Shown in pieces: positions 1 through 8,056 of a stretch of DNA of 64,000 nt. The stretch comes from Geothrix oryzae (GTDB lineage: Bacteria; Acidobacteriota; Holophagae; Holophagales; Holophagaceae). Numbering within the stretch: the stretch's first letter is position 1; each line of letters opens with the position of its first letter. The notes under the pieces are model-generated. The model did no database searches, was not told the DNA's origin, and was given only the letters and a program-made list of their open reading frames with translations. The DNA is taken from contig NZ_AP027079.1 of assembly GCF_030295385.1 (NCBI RefSeq), positions 620,001 through 684,000 of the forward strand, read 5' to 3'. Made by a program: the position numbers and the translations under genes.

Positions 1-1442
1 TCGAAGACCCGCGCCACATCCTTGATCACGGCCTTGGTCTTGAGCTGGTTGATGGTGACGATGTTGCTCACCTTGTCCTGGCCGTACTTCTCGGTGACAT
101 AGTCGATGACCTTCTGCCGGCCGTCGCGGCAGAAGTCGATGTCCACATCGGGCATGGACACGCGCTCCGGGTTCAGGAAGCGCTCGAACAGCAGATCGTA
201 CTGCATAGGATCGATGTCCGTGATCTTCATGGACCAGGCCACGATGCTGCCCGCCGCCGAGCCGCGGCCGGGGCCCACGGGTACGCCCATCTCCCGGGCC
301 TTGCGGATGAAGTCCCAGACCAGGAGGAAGTAGCCCGGGAAGCCCATCTTCAGGATCATGTCGAGCTCGAAGGCCAGGCGCGCGCGGTATTCATCCTCTG
401 CGTGCTTCAGCGCACCTGCCTGCCAAAGAGGCCGGCACTCCACCAAACGCTGCTCGAAAGTCTCCTTCGCCACATGCAGGAAGTAGGATTCGAGATCGTA
501 GCCCTCGGGCACCGGGAAGCGGGGCGTGACGGGCTTCCGCGTGATGGGGAAGAGGTCGATCTTGGCGGCGATCTCGAGGGTGCGTTCCAGGTATTCCGGG
601 TGGTCCGGGAAGACGGCCCGCATCTCCTCGGGCGTCTTCACGAAGAACTGATCGGTGGAGAAGCGCATGCGCTTCTCCTTGGCCTTGGTGGTCTTGGTGC
701 CGATGCACAGGAGCGTGTCGTGCAGGTCGGCGTCCTCGTGGTTGAGGTAGTGGGCATCGTTGGTCGCCACCAGGGGAATGCCCAGCTTCTTCGCCAGCTC
801 CATCTGATAGGGGATGATCTCCCTCTCCTTGTCGAAGCCCTGGTCCTGGATCTCCAGGTAGAAGTCCTCGCCGAAGATGTCGCGGAAATCACGGGAGACG
901 CGCTCCGCCTGGTCCAGTCGGTTCTGGAGGATGCGCGCCTGCACCTCGCCGCCCAGGCAGGCCGACAGGGCGATGAGGCCCTCGCTGTGCTCGCGGAGGA
1001 TGTCCTTGTCGATGCGGGGCTTGTAGTAGAACCCTTCGGTGAAGCCCGCCGATACCAGCTTCGAGAGGTTCGCGAAGCCCACGGGATTCTTGGCCAGCAG
1101 CACCAGGTGGTAGCCCGCGTCGCGCGATCCGCTGGGATCCACGCAGTCCTCCAGGCCCTCTTCACCGGTGGTGTTCTTGGCCTCGAGCTTGCGGTCGAAG
1201 CGGGTCTTGGGAGCCACATAGACTTCGCAGCCCAGGATGGGCTTCACCGCCCAGTTGCCCTCGGCATCCCTTGTCTTTTCGCAGGCGTCGTAGAGCTTCA
1301 TCATGCCGAACATGTTCCCGTGGTCGGTGACGGCCACGGCGGGCATGCCGGAGGCCCGGCACTTCTTCACGAGATCGGGAATGCGGGTCAGGCCGTCGAG
1401 GAGCGAATGTTCGGTGTGCAGGTGGAGATGGGCGAAGCTCAT
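1..1442 (-). CDS. dnaE: DNA polymerase III alpha subunit, N-terminal part (gene runs off the left edge)
   Basis: This is the replicative polymerase catalytic subunit. Only the first 480 codons are present; the rest lies beyond position 1. The protein opens with a PHP-domain signature (FAHLHLHTEHSLLDG) followed by AVTDHGNMFG. Near the left edge it carries VGPGRGSAAGSIVAW and then MPDVDIDFC, in which D432 and D434 correspond to the palm-domain catalytic aspartates of bacterial DnaE. The ATG at 1442 is chosen because the PHP motif begins within five residues of it and a GGAG lies about nine bases upstream. The frame is open to the window edge without a stop. The membrane-protein gene at 1549-2763 lies just upstream on the same strand, 106 bases away. 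DnaE-type rather than PolC-type is inferred from the N-terminal PHP and the lack of an upstream exonuclease insertion in the visible part. Confidence 0.96.
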   Translation of the reverse strand, partial: MSFAHLHLHTEHSLLDGLTRIPDLVKKCRASGMPAVAVTDHGNMFGMMKLYDACEKTRDAEGNWAVKPILGCEVYVAPKTRFDRKLEAKNTTGEEGLEDCVDPSGSRDAGYHLVLLAKNPVGFANLSKLVSAGFTEGFYYKPRIDKDILREHSEGLIALSACLGGEVQARILQNRLDQAERVSRDFRDIFGEDFYLEIQDQGFDKEREIIPYQMELAKKLGIPLVATNDAHYLNHEDADLHDTLLCIGTKTTKAKEKRMRFSTDQFFVKTPEEMRAVFPDHPEYLERTLEIAAKIDLFPITRKPVTPRFPVPEGYDLESYFLHVAKETFEQRLVECRPLWQAGALKHAEDEYRARLAFELDMILKMGFPGYFLLVWDFIRKAREMGVPVGPGRGSAAGSIVAWSMKITDIDPMQYDLLFERFLNPERVSMPDVDIDFCRDGRQKVIDYVTEKYGQDKVSNIVTINQLKTKAVIKDVARVF

Positions 1443-1548
1443 GCAGCCATTCTCCGATGGAAGGTCCGCCCCGGGGCAAGTGCCCAGGGCTCAACAGGCT
1501 CCCGGGCCTTCAGCCTGCTTTTCGGCGGTCCGCGGGCTTTCGGGGCGC

Positions 1549-2763
1549 TCAGCGCCGGGACAGCAGATCCTGGAGGAGCTCCCGGAGGGGCCGCTCCTCC
1601 GTGGTCCCCTCCAGGCGGGCATGGGGGCCTTCGGTGGTGGGCCCCCCCACCTGCACCCAGCGGGGACGGCGGCGCTGGATGTCGCCTTCCCGCCAGACCG
1701 CGAGGATGCTGGGCTCCCGGGCCCAGATGAGGACGCTGGGGTAGGGCCCCTCCCGGGGCGGCATGGTGCCCCAGAGCTGAACCTCGGCGCCCCACTCCCG
1801 CAGCCAGGCCTGGACCCGGGCGGTGGAGGCCGGATCGTCCATGCCCAGGGCCACGGTCCAGCCGGAGAGGAAGCCCCGGGCGCCGGGCTGGGTCTCCCCA
1901 TCGCGTTCGTACCATCCCAGCCGCTCGTGGTGGTAGAGGACGCGGGTCTTCAGCCGGTAGGGCACGCCGTCCACCGCCAGCAGCGGCAGGTCGGGGGACT
2001 CCCGCACCCGGTCGGCCCAGGTGGTTCCGAAGAGGTTCTCCATCAGCGCCGAGGGCCGGTCGGTGCGGAAGGCATTGCCCGGCACGAGGCTGCGCCAGAC
2101 TTCCACCTCCGTCTCGGCCCGGTGGATGCGCGATTCCATGGCATGGACCACGAACCACTGCCAGGAGGTGCCGATGGCCATGGCGAGGATGACGAGGCTG
2201 AAACCCGAGAGGCGGATCTTCAGGCCGAAGAGGCTGTGGGCGGCGATCTCGATCACCACGGGCAGGGTGACCCCGATGAACCCCAGGAAGAGCCGGCGCC
2301 CCAGCGGATCCCCGTCCTGCTTGGCCCGCAGGGTCCAGTAGATGATGCAGCCGCAGCCCACGAGGTAGGTGGCGTTGTAGGCATGGTGGGCCCAGGCATC
2401 CGCCAGGCCGGGGTGGGGCAGCACCAGGTTGCGGACATAGTTGGGCACCATGCCCAGGGCGATCCACCCCGGGAACCGGGGAGGGATGTGGTTCGGGAAG
2501 AGCTTGGTGAGGGCCGTGCAGAGGGCGATGAAGCCGAAGACCACCAGCAGGCTCTGGGCCCGGTCCACCAGATCGGGGTTCATGCCGGGCAGGGTGCCCA
2601 GGGCCAGGACGCCATGCCGGCACCCCACCAGGAGGCAGGTGAGGGCCAGCCAGCCCATCATGCGGTCCCGCCGCGACAGGGCATCCGTGATGTAGCTGAC
2701 GAACAGGGCCGCCAGAGCCCCGGTCTGCAGGGCATCGAGGAAGGGCCAGTCCAGGAGTTGCAT
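1549..2763 (-). CDS. Seven-helix membrane protein with C-terminal cytoplasmic domain, function unknown
   Basis: The 404-residue protein has about seven hydrophobic segments in its first 210 residues. A soluble tail of about 190 residues follows, starting near MESRIHRAETEVEVW. The layout resembles the seven-helix input module found in front of some histidine kinases and diguanylate cyclases. The tail, however, shows no H-box, ATPase, GGDEF or EAL motif that I can recognise. The tail contains several tryptophan-rich stretches and ends in LLQDLLSRR. The ATG at 2763 follows a purine-rich stretch. The gene precedes dnaE on the same strand and may be co-transcribed with it, but nothing links the functions. 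It could be a degenerate sensor. No function is assigned. Confidence 0.75.
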   Translation of the reverse strand: MQLLDWPFLDALQTGALAALFVSYITDALSRRDRMMGWLALTCLLVGCRHGVLALGTLPGMNPDLVDRAQSLLVVFGFIALCTALTKLFPNHIPPRFPGWIALGMVPNYVRNLVLPHPGLADAWAHHAYNATYLVGCGCIIYWTLRAKQDGDPLGRRLFLGFIGVTLPVVIEIAAHSLFGLKIRLSGFSLVILAMAIGTSWQWFVVHAMESRIHRAETEVEVWRSLVPGNAFRTDRPSALMENLFGTTWADRVRESPDLPLLAVDGVPYRLKTRVLYHHERLGWYERDGETQPGARGFLSGWTVALGMDDPASTARVQAWLREWGAEVQLWGTMPPREGPYPSVLIWAREPSILAVWREGDIQRRRPRWVQVGGPTTEGPHARLEGTTEERPLRELLQDLLSRR

Positions 2764-2897
2764 GCGATTCCCTTGCGGGGGTGGGAGGATGGATGGGTCC
2801 AGCCTAATCCATCCTGGGTCCCGTTCGTAGCAACCAACATGCTGGAGAATGTCGTGACTGCCCTTGAGAATGCCGCGATCGTCATCGGGAGGCTTCC

Positions 2898-3836
2898 TTG
2901 ATCGCCTTCGAAAACCTGGAAGTGCGCTACGCCGCCACGGCCGCGCCCGCCTTGAAGGGCCTGACCCTGGCCCTGGACCGCGGCATCGTGGGTCTGCTGG
3001 GGCCCAACGGCTCCGGCAAGTCCACCCTGCTGAAGACCCTGCTGGGCCTCTTGACGCCCTCCCGGGGCTCCGGCACGGTGCTGGGGGTTGGCCTGGGAGC
3101 GCCCGAGGCCGCGCGGCTGCGGGCCCGCATCGGCTACATGCCCGAGTACGATGCCCTCATCGAGGACACCTCGGCCTACGAGCAGGTGGCCTTCTGGGGT
3201 GAGCTGAGCGGCCTCGCGCCGGAGTCCGCCCGTGACCGTGCCCACGAGGTGCTCTACTTCGTGGGGCTCGACGAGGCCCGGTACCGGCCGGTGAGCGGCT
3301 ATTCCACCGGCATGCGGCAGCGGGTGAAGCTGGCCCAGGCCCTGGTGCACAGCCCCGAGCTGATCTTCCTGGACGAGCCCACCAACGGCCTCGATCCCGA
3401 CGGCCGCCGCCGCATGCTGGACCTGGTGCTGCGGGTCCACGCGGAGCTGGGCACGGGCGTCATCCTGGCCTCGCACCTGCTGGGCGATGTGGAGCGCGTG
3501 GCCGACCAGCTGGTGATCCTCGACCAGGGCCAGATCAAGGCGGCGGGCTCCATGGCGGGGCTGCGCAAGGCCCTGGCGCGGCGCGTGGAGCTGCGTTTCC
3601 TCGATCCGCTGGACGCGGCCCAGGAAGCCGCCTTGGCGGAGCTGGGCGCCGTGCTGGAAGGCCGGAACGGCCTCTATGACCTGGAGCTGGTCGAGGCCGA
3701 TCCCAAGGCCGCCTTCCGCTGGGCCGAAGGCCACGGCGCCACCCTGGTGCAGCTCACGCCGCGCCACGACCGCCTGGACGAAGTGCTGCTGCGGGCCCTC
3801 CATGGGGCCCCGGCGACCGCTGGAACGGGAGCCTGA
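2898..3836 (+). CDS. ABC transporter ATP-binding protein
   Basis: This is the nucleotide-binding subunit of an ABC-2 type transporter, 312 residues. Walker A is GPNGSGKS at residues 35-42, the signature loop is STGMRQR at 136-142, and Walker B is LIFLDEPTNGLDP at 155-167. A C-terminal extension of about 80 residues follows the ATPase core, as in many drug or lipid exporter ATPases. The start is an uncommon TTG at 2898. It is supported by GGGAGG at 2887-2892, five bases upstream, and by the conserved beginning IAFENLEVRYA. It is the first gene of an operon: the permease starts two bases after the stop, then come a second ATPase and a second permease. The substrate cannot be read from the sequence. 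Confidence 0.93.
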   Translation: MIAFENLEVRYAATAAPALKGLTLALDRGIVGLLGPNGSGKSTLLKTLLGLLTPSRGSGTVLGVGLGAPEAARLRARIGYMPEYDALIEDTSAYEQVAFWGELSGLAPESARDRAHEVLYFVGLDEARYRPVSGYSTGMRQRVKLAQALVHSPELIFLDEPTNGLDPDGRRRMLDLVLRVHAELGTGVILASHLLGDVERVADQLVILDQGQIKAAGSMAGLRKALARRVELRFLDPLDAAQEAALAELGAVLEGRNGLYDLELVEADPKAAFRWAEGHGATLVQLTPRHDRLDEVLLRALHGAPATAGTGA

Positions 3837-3838
3837 CG

Positions 3839-4699
3839 ATGCCCATCTACGCCCCCACCCTTCCGCCGGCCCCGGACCTCGGCCACGGCCATCCCCCGGT
3901 CCTGGTGCTCCTGCGTTTCGACTTCGCCCGGCTCTGGCGCCAGAAGATCGGCCGCTTCTTCGGCTTCGCCTTCCTCATGCTCCTGATCTGGAAGGTCGCG
4001 CGCATCTATGTGGACCACCTGCTCCAGACGAACCAGGCCTTCAAGTCCATGCAGGACTTCGCCAAGACGATCCTCACCCAGGGCGCGGACTTCCAGGCGG
4101 ACCTGCTGAATCCGGCTAGCTACCTGCTCTGGTTCCTGGTGGCCCTGGTGGGCGGTGGACTCGTGGCGAGGGACACGCTCTACCGCGTGCGGCCTCTGAT
4201 GTACGCGCACCCCGTGGCGCCCCGGGACTACCTGCTCGCCAAGCTCAGCTTCGCCTCGGCCCTGCCTTTCGCCATCCTGCTGCCCTTCGCGCTGCTGCCC
4301 TGGCTGATGTCCCTGCTGCTGGCCGGCACGAACGGGCCGGTGTGGGTGACGGCACCCCTCCGCCTGCTGCCGGCCATGGCCATCAGCTCGGTGCTCATGG
4401 GCTCGCTGGCCGTGGGCGCCTCCAGCATGGCCGCCACGCCCCGGGCCGGCATCGGCTGGGTGCTGGGCCTCGTGCTGGGCGCGGGCACCCTGGCTTCCAT
4501 GATCCACGGACTCACGGGCATCCGGGCCATCGACGGCTTGAATCCCGTCATGCTGGCGGAGGCCTGGCCCCAACTCTTCGTGGGCGTCGCCCGTCCCCTG
4601 GTGGGATGGGTCCCGGCGCTTCTCGGCACCGCCTTCCACATCGGCCTCTGGACCTTCGTGGCGGCCCGGCGGACCCAGCCCTCGGAGGCGGTGATTTGA
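3839..4699 (+). CDS. ABC transporter permease (ABC-2 type)
   Basis: This 286-residue integral membrane protein has about six hydrophobic segments, for example at residues 40-55, 100-120, 140-165, 180-215 and 240-270. The soluble N-terminal lead APDLGHGHPPVLVLLRFDF sits before the first helix. It starts two bases after the upstream ATPase stop, and its own stop overlaps the next ATPase start, indicating translational coupling. This position between two ATPases makes a membrane-spanning partner the obvious reading. The sequence has no substrate-specific motif that I recognise. It may pair with one or both ATPases of the operon. Confidence 0.85.
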   Translation: MPIYAPTLPPAPDLGHGHPPVLVLLRFDFARLWRQKIGRFFGFAFLMLLIWKVARIYVDHLLQTNQAFKSMQDFAKTILTQGADFQADLLNPASYLLWFLVALVGGGLVARDTLYRVRPLMYAHPVAPRDYLLAKLSFASALPFAILLPFALLPWLMSLLLAGTNGPVWVTAPLRLLPAMAISSVLMGSLAVGASSMAATPRAGIGWVLGLVLGAGTLASMIHGLTGIRAIDGLNPVMLAEAWPQLFVGVARPLVGWVPALLGTAFHIGLWTFVAARRTQPSEAVI

Positions 4700-5619
4700 T
4701 GATCTCCCTCGACCGCGCCTCCCTCCGCTACGGCCCCATCCTGGGCCTCAGCCCCACGACCTTCGAACTTCCGGACGGCGGCGGCATCACGGGCCTGCTG
4801 GGCCCCAACGGTGCCGGCAAGTCCTCGCTGCTGCAGCTGCTCTCCGGCCTGCTGCCGCCTTCGGGCGGTGAGGTGAAGGTCTTCGGCGAAGCCCCCTTCC
4901 GCAATCCCGCCGTGCTCGCCCGCCTGGGGCTCGTGCCCGAAGGCGATCGGCTGCCCTCGGGGCTGCGCGCCGATCGCTGGCTCCACATGATGGGCGAGCT
5001 CTCGGGGCTGTCGGGCGACGGCCTGAAGGTCGCGGTGAGCCGGGCCCTGGACACCGTGGGCATGGCCGACCGCGCCCACCTCACCTTCGCCCGCATGTCC
5101 AAGGGCATGCGCCAGCGCATCCGCCTGGCCCAGGCCCTGCTGCATGGGCCGCAGCTGCTCATCCTCGACGAGCCCTTCAACGGGCTGGATCCGGAAGCGC
5201 GCCTCACGCTCATGGCCCTGCTGCGGGATCTGGCCGCCAAGGGCGCGCGGGTCCTGGTGTCGAGCCACATCCTCGGCGAGATCGCCCAGCTCACGGACCG
5301 CATCCTCCTGCTGTTCCGCGGCCGTCTGCTGGCCGAGGGCACGGTCACGGAAATCCGGCAGCTGCTGGATCGCCACCCGGTGGAACTGCGCCTCACGGGA
5401 GAGGCCCAGGTGCTGGCCCGCTGGGCCGTGGAGCAGCCGGAGCTGGCGGCCCTGCGCATGGAGGACGGCGCCGTGGTGATCTCGGTGAGTTCCCCCAGGG
5501 ACATCCTGCCCCGCCTGCAGAAGGCCGCGGCCGAGGGCGGCATCCCGCTGCGCGCCCTGGATCCCCTGGACCTGAACCTGGATGCCGTTTTCCAATACCT
5601 CACGAAGGATCACGCCTGA
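4699..5619 (+). CDS. ABC transporter ATP-binding protein (second in operon)
   Basis: This is a second ABC-2 family ATPase, 306 residues, distinct from the one at 2898. Walker A is GPNGAGKS at residues 35-42, the signature is SKGMRQRIRLAQAL, and Walker B is LLILDEPFNGLDPE. The ATG at 4699 overlaps the TGA of the upstream permease (ATGA-type coupling). The frame stays open further upstream, but those codons lie inside the permease gene and the ATPase fold starts exactly at this ATG (MISLDRASLRYG). Two different ATPases with two different permeases in one operon may form a heteromeric exporter or two related transporters. Confidence 0.93.
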   Translation: MISLDRASLRYGPILGLSPTTFELPDGGGITGLLGPNGAGKSSLLQLLSGLLPPSGGEVKVFGEAPFRNPAVLARLGLVPEGDRLPSGLRADRWLHMMGELSGLSGDGLKVAVSRALDTVGMADRAHLTFARMSKGMRQRIRLAQALLHGPQLLILDEPFNGLDPEARLTLMALLRDLAAKGARVLVSSHILGEIAQLTDRILLLFRGRLLAEGTVTEIRQLLDRHPVELRLTGEAQVLARWAVEQPELAALRMEDGAVVISVSSPRDILPRLQKAAAEGGIPLRALDPLDLNLDAVFQYLTKDHA

Positions 5620-5625
5620 TGCTGT

Positions 5626-5658
5626 CCGGGGGTTCCTCGCTGCTCGAACACCCCCGGG
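5626..5658 (+). terminator. Hairpin between ABC ATPase and second permease
   Basis: CCGGGGG (5626-5632) pairs with CCCCCGG (5651-5657), and TTC with GAA continues the stem over a small bulge. It lies in the 139-base gap between the second ATPase and the second permease. No T-run follows, so it could be an attenuator or processing site rather than a true terminator. Confidence 0.35.
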
Positions 5659-5758
5659 CCTCCGCGCCCCGGGCGGGCGGAGACCGCTCAGGGCGAGGCT
5701 TCTCCGATGATGCGACCCGACCTGATCCCACCCAACTCAATCCCACTTGGGGGAATCC

Positions 5759-6547
5759 ATGATCGCCACGGCACCCTCTCCCCTAGCGACCCTCCGCGCC
5801 ACGGCCCGCGGCTACGCGCCCCGCGTCCTGCAGGGGCGCGGCTGGGTGCTGGCCGCGCTCGTGGCGGTTCCCGTGGGGCTCAGCCTGCTTCTGTCCGTGA
5901 TCGCCCGCCTCAAGGGGGCCGATGGCGATCCGGCCGAGGTCCTGAAGGTCTTCCATGAAGTGCTGGTGAAGATGATGCTGCCCATCATGGCCCTGGTGGC
6001 CGCGCCCGCAGGCATCCGCGAGGATCTGGAACAGCGCACGCTGCCCCTGCTGCTGGTGCGTCCTGCGCCCGCCTGGGCCCTGCCCCTGGGCAAGGGACTG
6101 CCCTGGTTCGCCTGGGGGGCCCTCTGGCTGATCCTCGGCGCCCTGGGCCTCCAGATCGTCGGCGGGGACCCGGCCCTCCTGCCCGGCCGCATCCTGGCCC
6201 TGGTGGGAGCCTGGTGGGGCGAGCTGGCCCTGATGACGCTGGCGGGCCTGCTCTTCAAGCGCGGCACGCTGTGGGGCGCTCTCTACTTCTTCCTGTGGGA
6301 GCCGCTGGTGCGGATCTTCCCGCCGTTCCTGCAGCGCCTCACCTTCACCCACCACATCGAAAGCCTGGCCGGCAGCCGCGCCGGCCAGGTGCAGGCCCAT
6401 CAGTTGCTGGCCCAGGAGCAGGTGAGCACCCAGCCGGCGCTGGCCCTCCTCGCCCTCCTCGTCTTCGGCGCCCTCTGCTGGGCCCTGGCCGGCTGGAAGC
6501 TCCACCGCACCCCCGTGGGACTGGCGGGGAGCGAGGCGGAGGGCTGA
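5759..6547 (+). CDS. ABC transporter permease (second in operon)
   Basis: This 262-residue membrane protein has about six hydrophobic segments, including a helix at residues 26-48 and paired helices around 110-165. It lacks an ATPase domain and follows the two-ATPase operon, so it is read as a second ABC-2 type permease. An in-frame TTG lies four codons upstream, but the ATG at 5759 is preferred because GGGGGA ends four bases before it. The final residues HRTPVGLAGSEAEG form a cytoplasmic tail. A hairpin in the 139-base gap upstream may lower its expression relative to the other three genes. Substrate unknown. Confidence 0.8.
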   Translation: MIATAPSPLATLRATARGYAPRVLQGRGWVLAALVAVPVGLSLLLSVIARLKGADGDPAEVLKVFHEVLVKMMLPIMALVAAPAGIREDLEQRTLPLLLVRPAPAWALPLGKGLPWFAWGALWLILGALGLQIVGGDPALLPGRILALVGAWWGELALMTLAGLLFKRGTLWGALYFFLWEPLVRIFPPFLQRLTFTHHIESLAGSRAGQVQAHQLLAQEQVSTQPALALLALLVFGALCWALAGWKLHRTPVGLAGSEAEG

Positions 6548-6589
6548 TTTACCCCATTGCCCCTGCCAGGCGTCGTCCGAAGGGAAGCC

Positions 6590-7576
6590 TCAGGGGAGGA
6601 GCACCAGGGCGCCCCGCGTCGCCCGGGATTCGAGCAGAGCGTGGGCTCGGCCGGCCTCCCGCAGGGGAAGCGTGCCGTGGATGTGGGCCCGGATGATCCC
6701 CTGCGCCTGCGCGGCGAACACCTCCGCCGCGGCAGCGCGGAGAGCGGCGGGATCGGCGATGTGGTGGAAGATGCTGGGCCGCTGGAGGGCGAGGGAGCCG
6801 CGCTTTGCCAGCTCGGCGGGATCCACCATGGGCAGGGGGCCGCTGCTCCGGCCGAAGGAGGCCAGGAGCCCGAAGGGGGCCAGGCTGCCCAGGGAGGCGT
6901 CGAAGGTGTCGCATCCGATCGAATCGAACACGGTGCCCACGCCGCGGCCGCCCGTGATCCGGCGGACCTCGGTGGGCACCTGGTCATAGGCGGCGCCCCG
7001 GGGCACGACGAGGACGGCTTCAGCACCTTCGGCCCGAACTGCCGTGGCCTTCTCCTCGCTGCCCACCACGCCGATGACCCTGCCGCCTTCGCGGGCCAGC
7101 CACCGGGTCAGCATGAGCCCCACGCCCCCCGCCGCGGCGTGGACCAGGACCCAGGGCCCGGCCCCGGCTCGCCACACCCGCCGGACCAGCATGTGCGCCG
7201 TCAGGCCCTTGAAGAGGAGGGCGGCCGCCACCTCGTCGGACAGGCCCGCGGGCAGCGGCACCAGGCGGTCGGCGGGGTGGTTTCGCGCCTCTGAGTAGGC
7301 GCCCGTGGGCCCGTTCACATAGGCGACCCGTTGGCCCACCGCCAGACCCGTCACACCGGGCCCCAGGGCTTCCACGACCCCGGCGGCTTCGAAGCCCGGC
7401 ACTGCCGGCAGGGGCACGGGGTAGGCCCCGCTGCGGTGGTAGATGTCGATGTAGTTCACGCCGATGGCCGTGTGGCGCAAGCGGACCTCGCCTGGCCCGG
7501 GGGCGGGGAGGTCCGCCTGCACCCACTGGAGGACCTCGGGGCCGCCGGGCGCGGTGAACTGGATGCGATGGCTCAT
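6590..7576 (-). CDS. qor: NADPH:quinone oxidoreductase, zinc-independent MDR family
   Basis: This 328-residue medium-chain dehydrogenase/reductase probably reduces quinones or other electrophilic carbonyls with NADPH. The N-terminal half has the GroES-like fold signature (GEVRLRHTAIGVNYIDIYHRSG). The centre has a Rossmann motif (HAAAGGVGLMLTRWLA). Cysteines for a catalytic zinc are absent, which is typical of the QOR branch. The start at 7576 is chosen for AGGAGG eight bases upstream and for the family N-terminus MSHRIQF. It is divergent from an ArsR-type regulator, and the AT-rich gap contains palindromes that look like ArsR operators, suggesting inducible control by a reactive small molecule. 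The exact substrate is unknown. Confidence 0.92.
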   Translation of the reverse strand: MSHRIQFTAPGGPEVLQWVQADLPAPGPGEVRLRHTAIGVNYIDIYHRSGAYPVPLPAVPGFEAAGVVEALGPGVTGLAVGQRVAYVNGPTGAYSEARNHPADRLVPLPAGLSDEVAAALLFKGLTAHMLVRRVWRAGAGPWVLVHAAAGGVGLMLTRWLAREGGRVIGVVGSEEKATAVRAEGAEAVLVVPRGAAYDQVPTEVRRITGGRGVGTVFDSIGCDTFDASLGSLAPFGLLASFGRSSGPLPMVDPAELAKRGSLALQRPSIFHHIADPAALRAAAAEVFAAQAQGIIRAHIHGTLPLREAGRAHALLESRATRGALVLLP

Positions 7577-7586
7577 GGGGCCTCCT

Positions 7587-7610
7587 ATTGTTCGATTGTC
7601 ATCAAACAAT
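7587..7610. promoter_or_regulatory. Palindromic operator candidate in front of qor
   Basis: A 24-base near-palindrome has left arm ATTGTTCGAT and right arm ATCAAACAAT, with one mismatch and a four-base spacer. It lies between the predicted -10 box of qor and its ribosome binding site, so a bound repressor would block transcription. The adjacent divergent gene encodes an ArsR-family regulator. Confidence 0.6.
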
Positions 7611-7615
7611 AGATA

Positions 7616-7643
7616 GGTATATCCATCGGGGGGCTCGGGTCAA
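7616..7643 (-). promoter_or_regulatory. Predicted qor promoter
   Basis: Read on the minus strand, TTGACC (7643-7638) and TATACC (7621-7616) are separated by 16 bases. Transcription would begin inside the 7587-7610 palindrome. Confidence 0.5.
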
Positions 7644-7652
7644 TAAAAATAG

Positions 7653-7679
7653 TTTGAATACAATCAAAATATTTGATTG
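7653..7679. promoter_or_regulatory. Second palindromic operator candidate, in front of arsR
   Basis: CAATCAAA (7661-7668) and TTTGATTG (7672-7679) form a perfect inverted repeat around ATA. An overlapping pair, TTTGA (7653-7657) and TCAAA (7664-7668), uses the same half-site. The arms resemble those of the palindrome at 7587-7610, consistent with one regulator binding both and repressing itself. Confidence 0.6.
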
Positions 7680-8018
7680 ATGAATCCCGAAACCGGGCAT
7701 CCTGGATCCATGCGGAACCTCCATCATCCTGAGCGCGAACAACTCGATCTCCCCGCGGTGCTCTACGCGCTGAGCGATCCCACGCGCCTGGAGATCGTGC
7801 GAAAGCTGGCCGGAGAGGGGGAGCGGGCCTGCGGGACCTTCGGCCTGCCTGCCACCAAGGCCACGCTGAGCCACCACTTCAAGGTCCTGCGGGAGGCCGG
7901 GCTCATCCAGACCCGGGTGGAGGGCGTCCATCGCTACAACAGCCTGCGGAAGCCGGATCTGGACGCCCGCTTCCCGGGTCTGCTGAAGGCGATCCTCAAG
8001 GCCACCGCCCCCCGTTGA
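7680..8018 (+). CDS. ArsR-family winged-helix transcriptional regulator
   Basis: This DNA-binding repressor has up to 112 residues. The core LYALSDPTRLEIVRKLAGEG and the recognition region ATLSHHFKVLREAGLIQTR are typical of ArsR/SmtB proteins. The metal-binding ELCVCDL box of the arsenic and cadmium sensors is not present. In its place is RACGTFGLPATKATLS, with a single cysteine, so a redox or organic inducer is more likely than a metal. The start is uncertain: ATG 7680 touches the operator palindrome and has no ribosome binding site, while ATG 7710 gives a 102-residue protein with a weak GGA. It is divergent from qor, which it probably controls. Confidence 0.88.
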   Translation: MNPETGHPGSMRNLHHPEREQLDLPAVLYALSDPTRLEIVRKLAGEGERACGTFGLPATKATLSHHFKVLREAGLIQTRVEGVHRYNSLRKPDLDARFPGLLKAILKATAPR

Positions 8019-8056
8019 GGCGGAGCTTCGAGCCGCCAGGGCGATAGACTGGCTGA

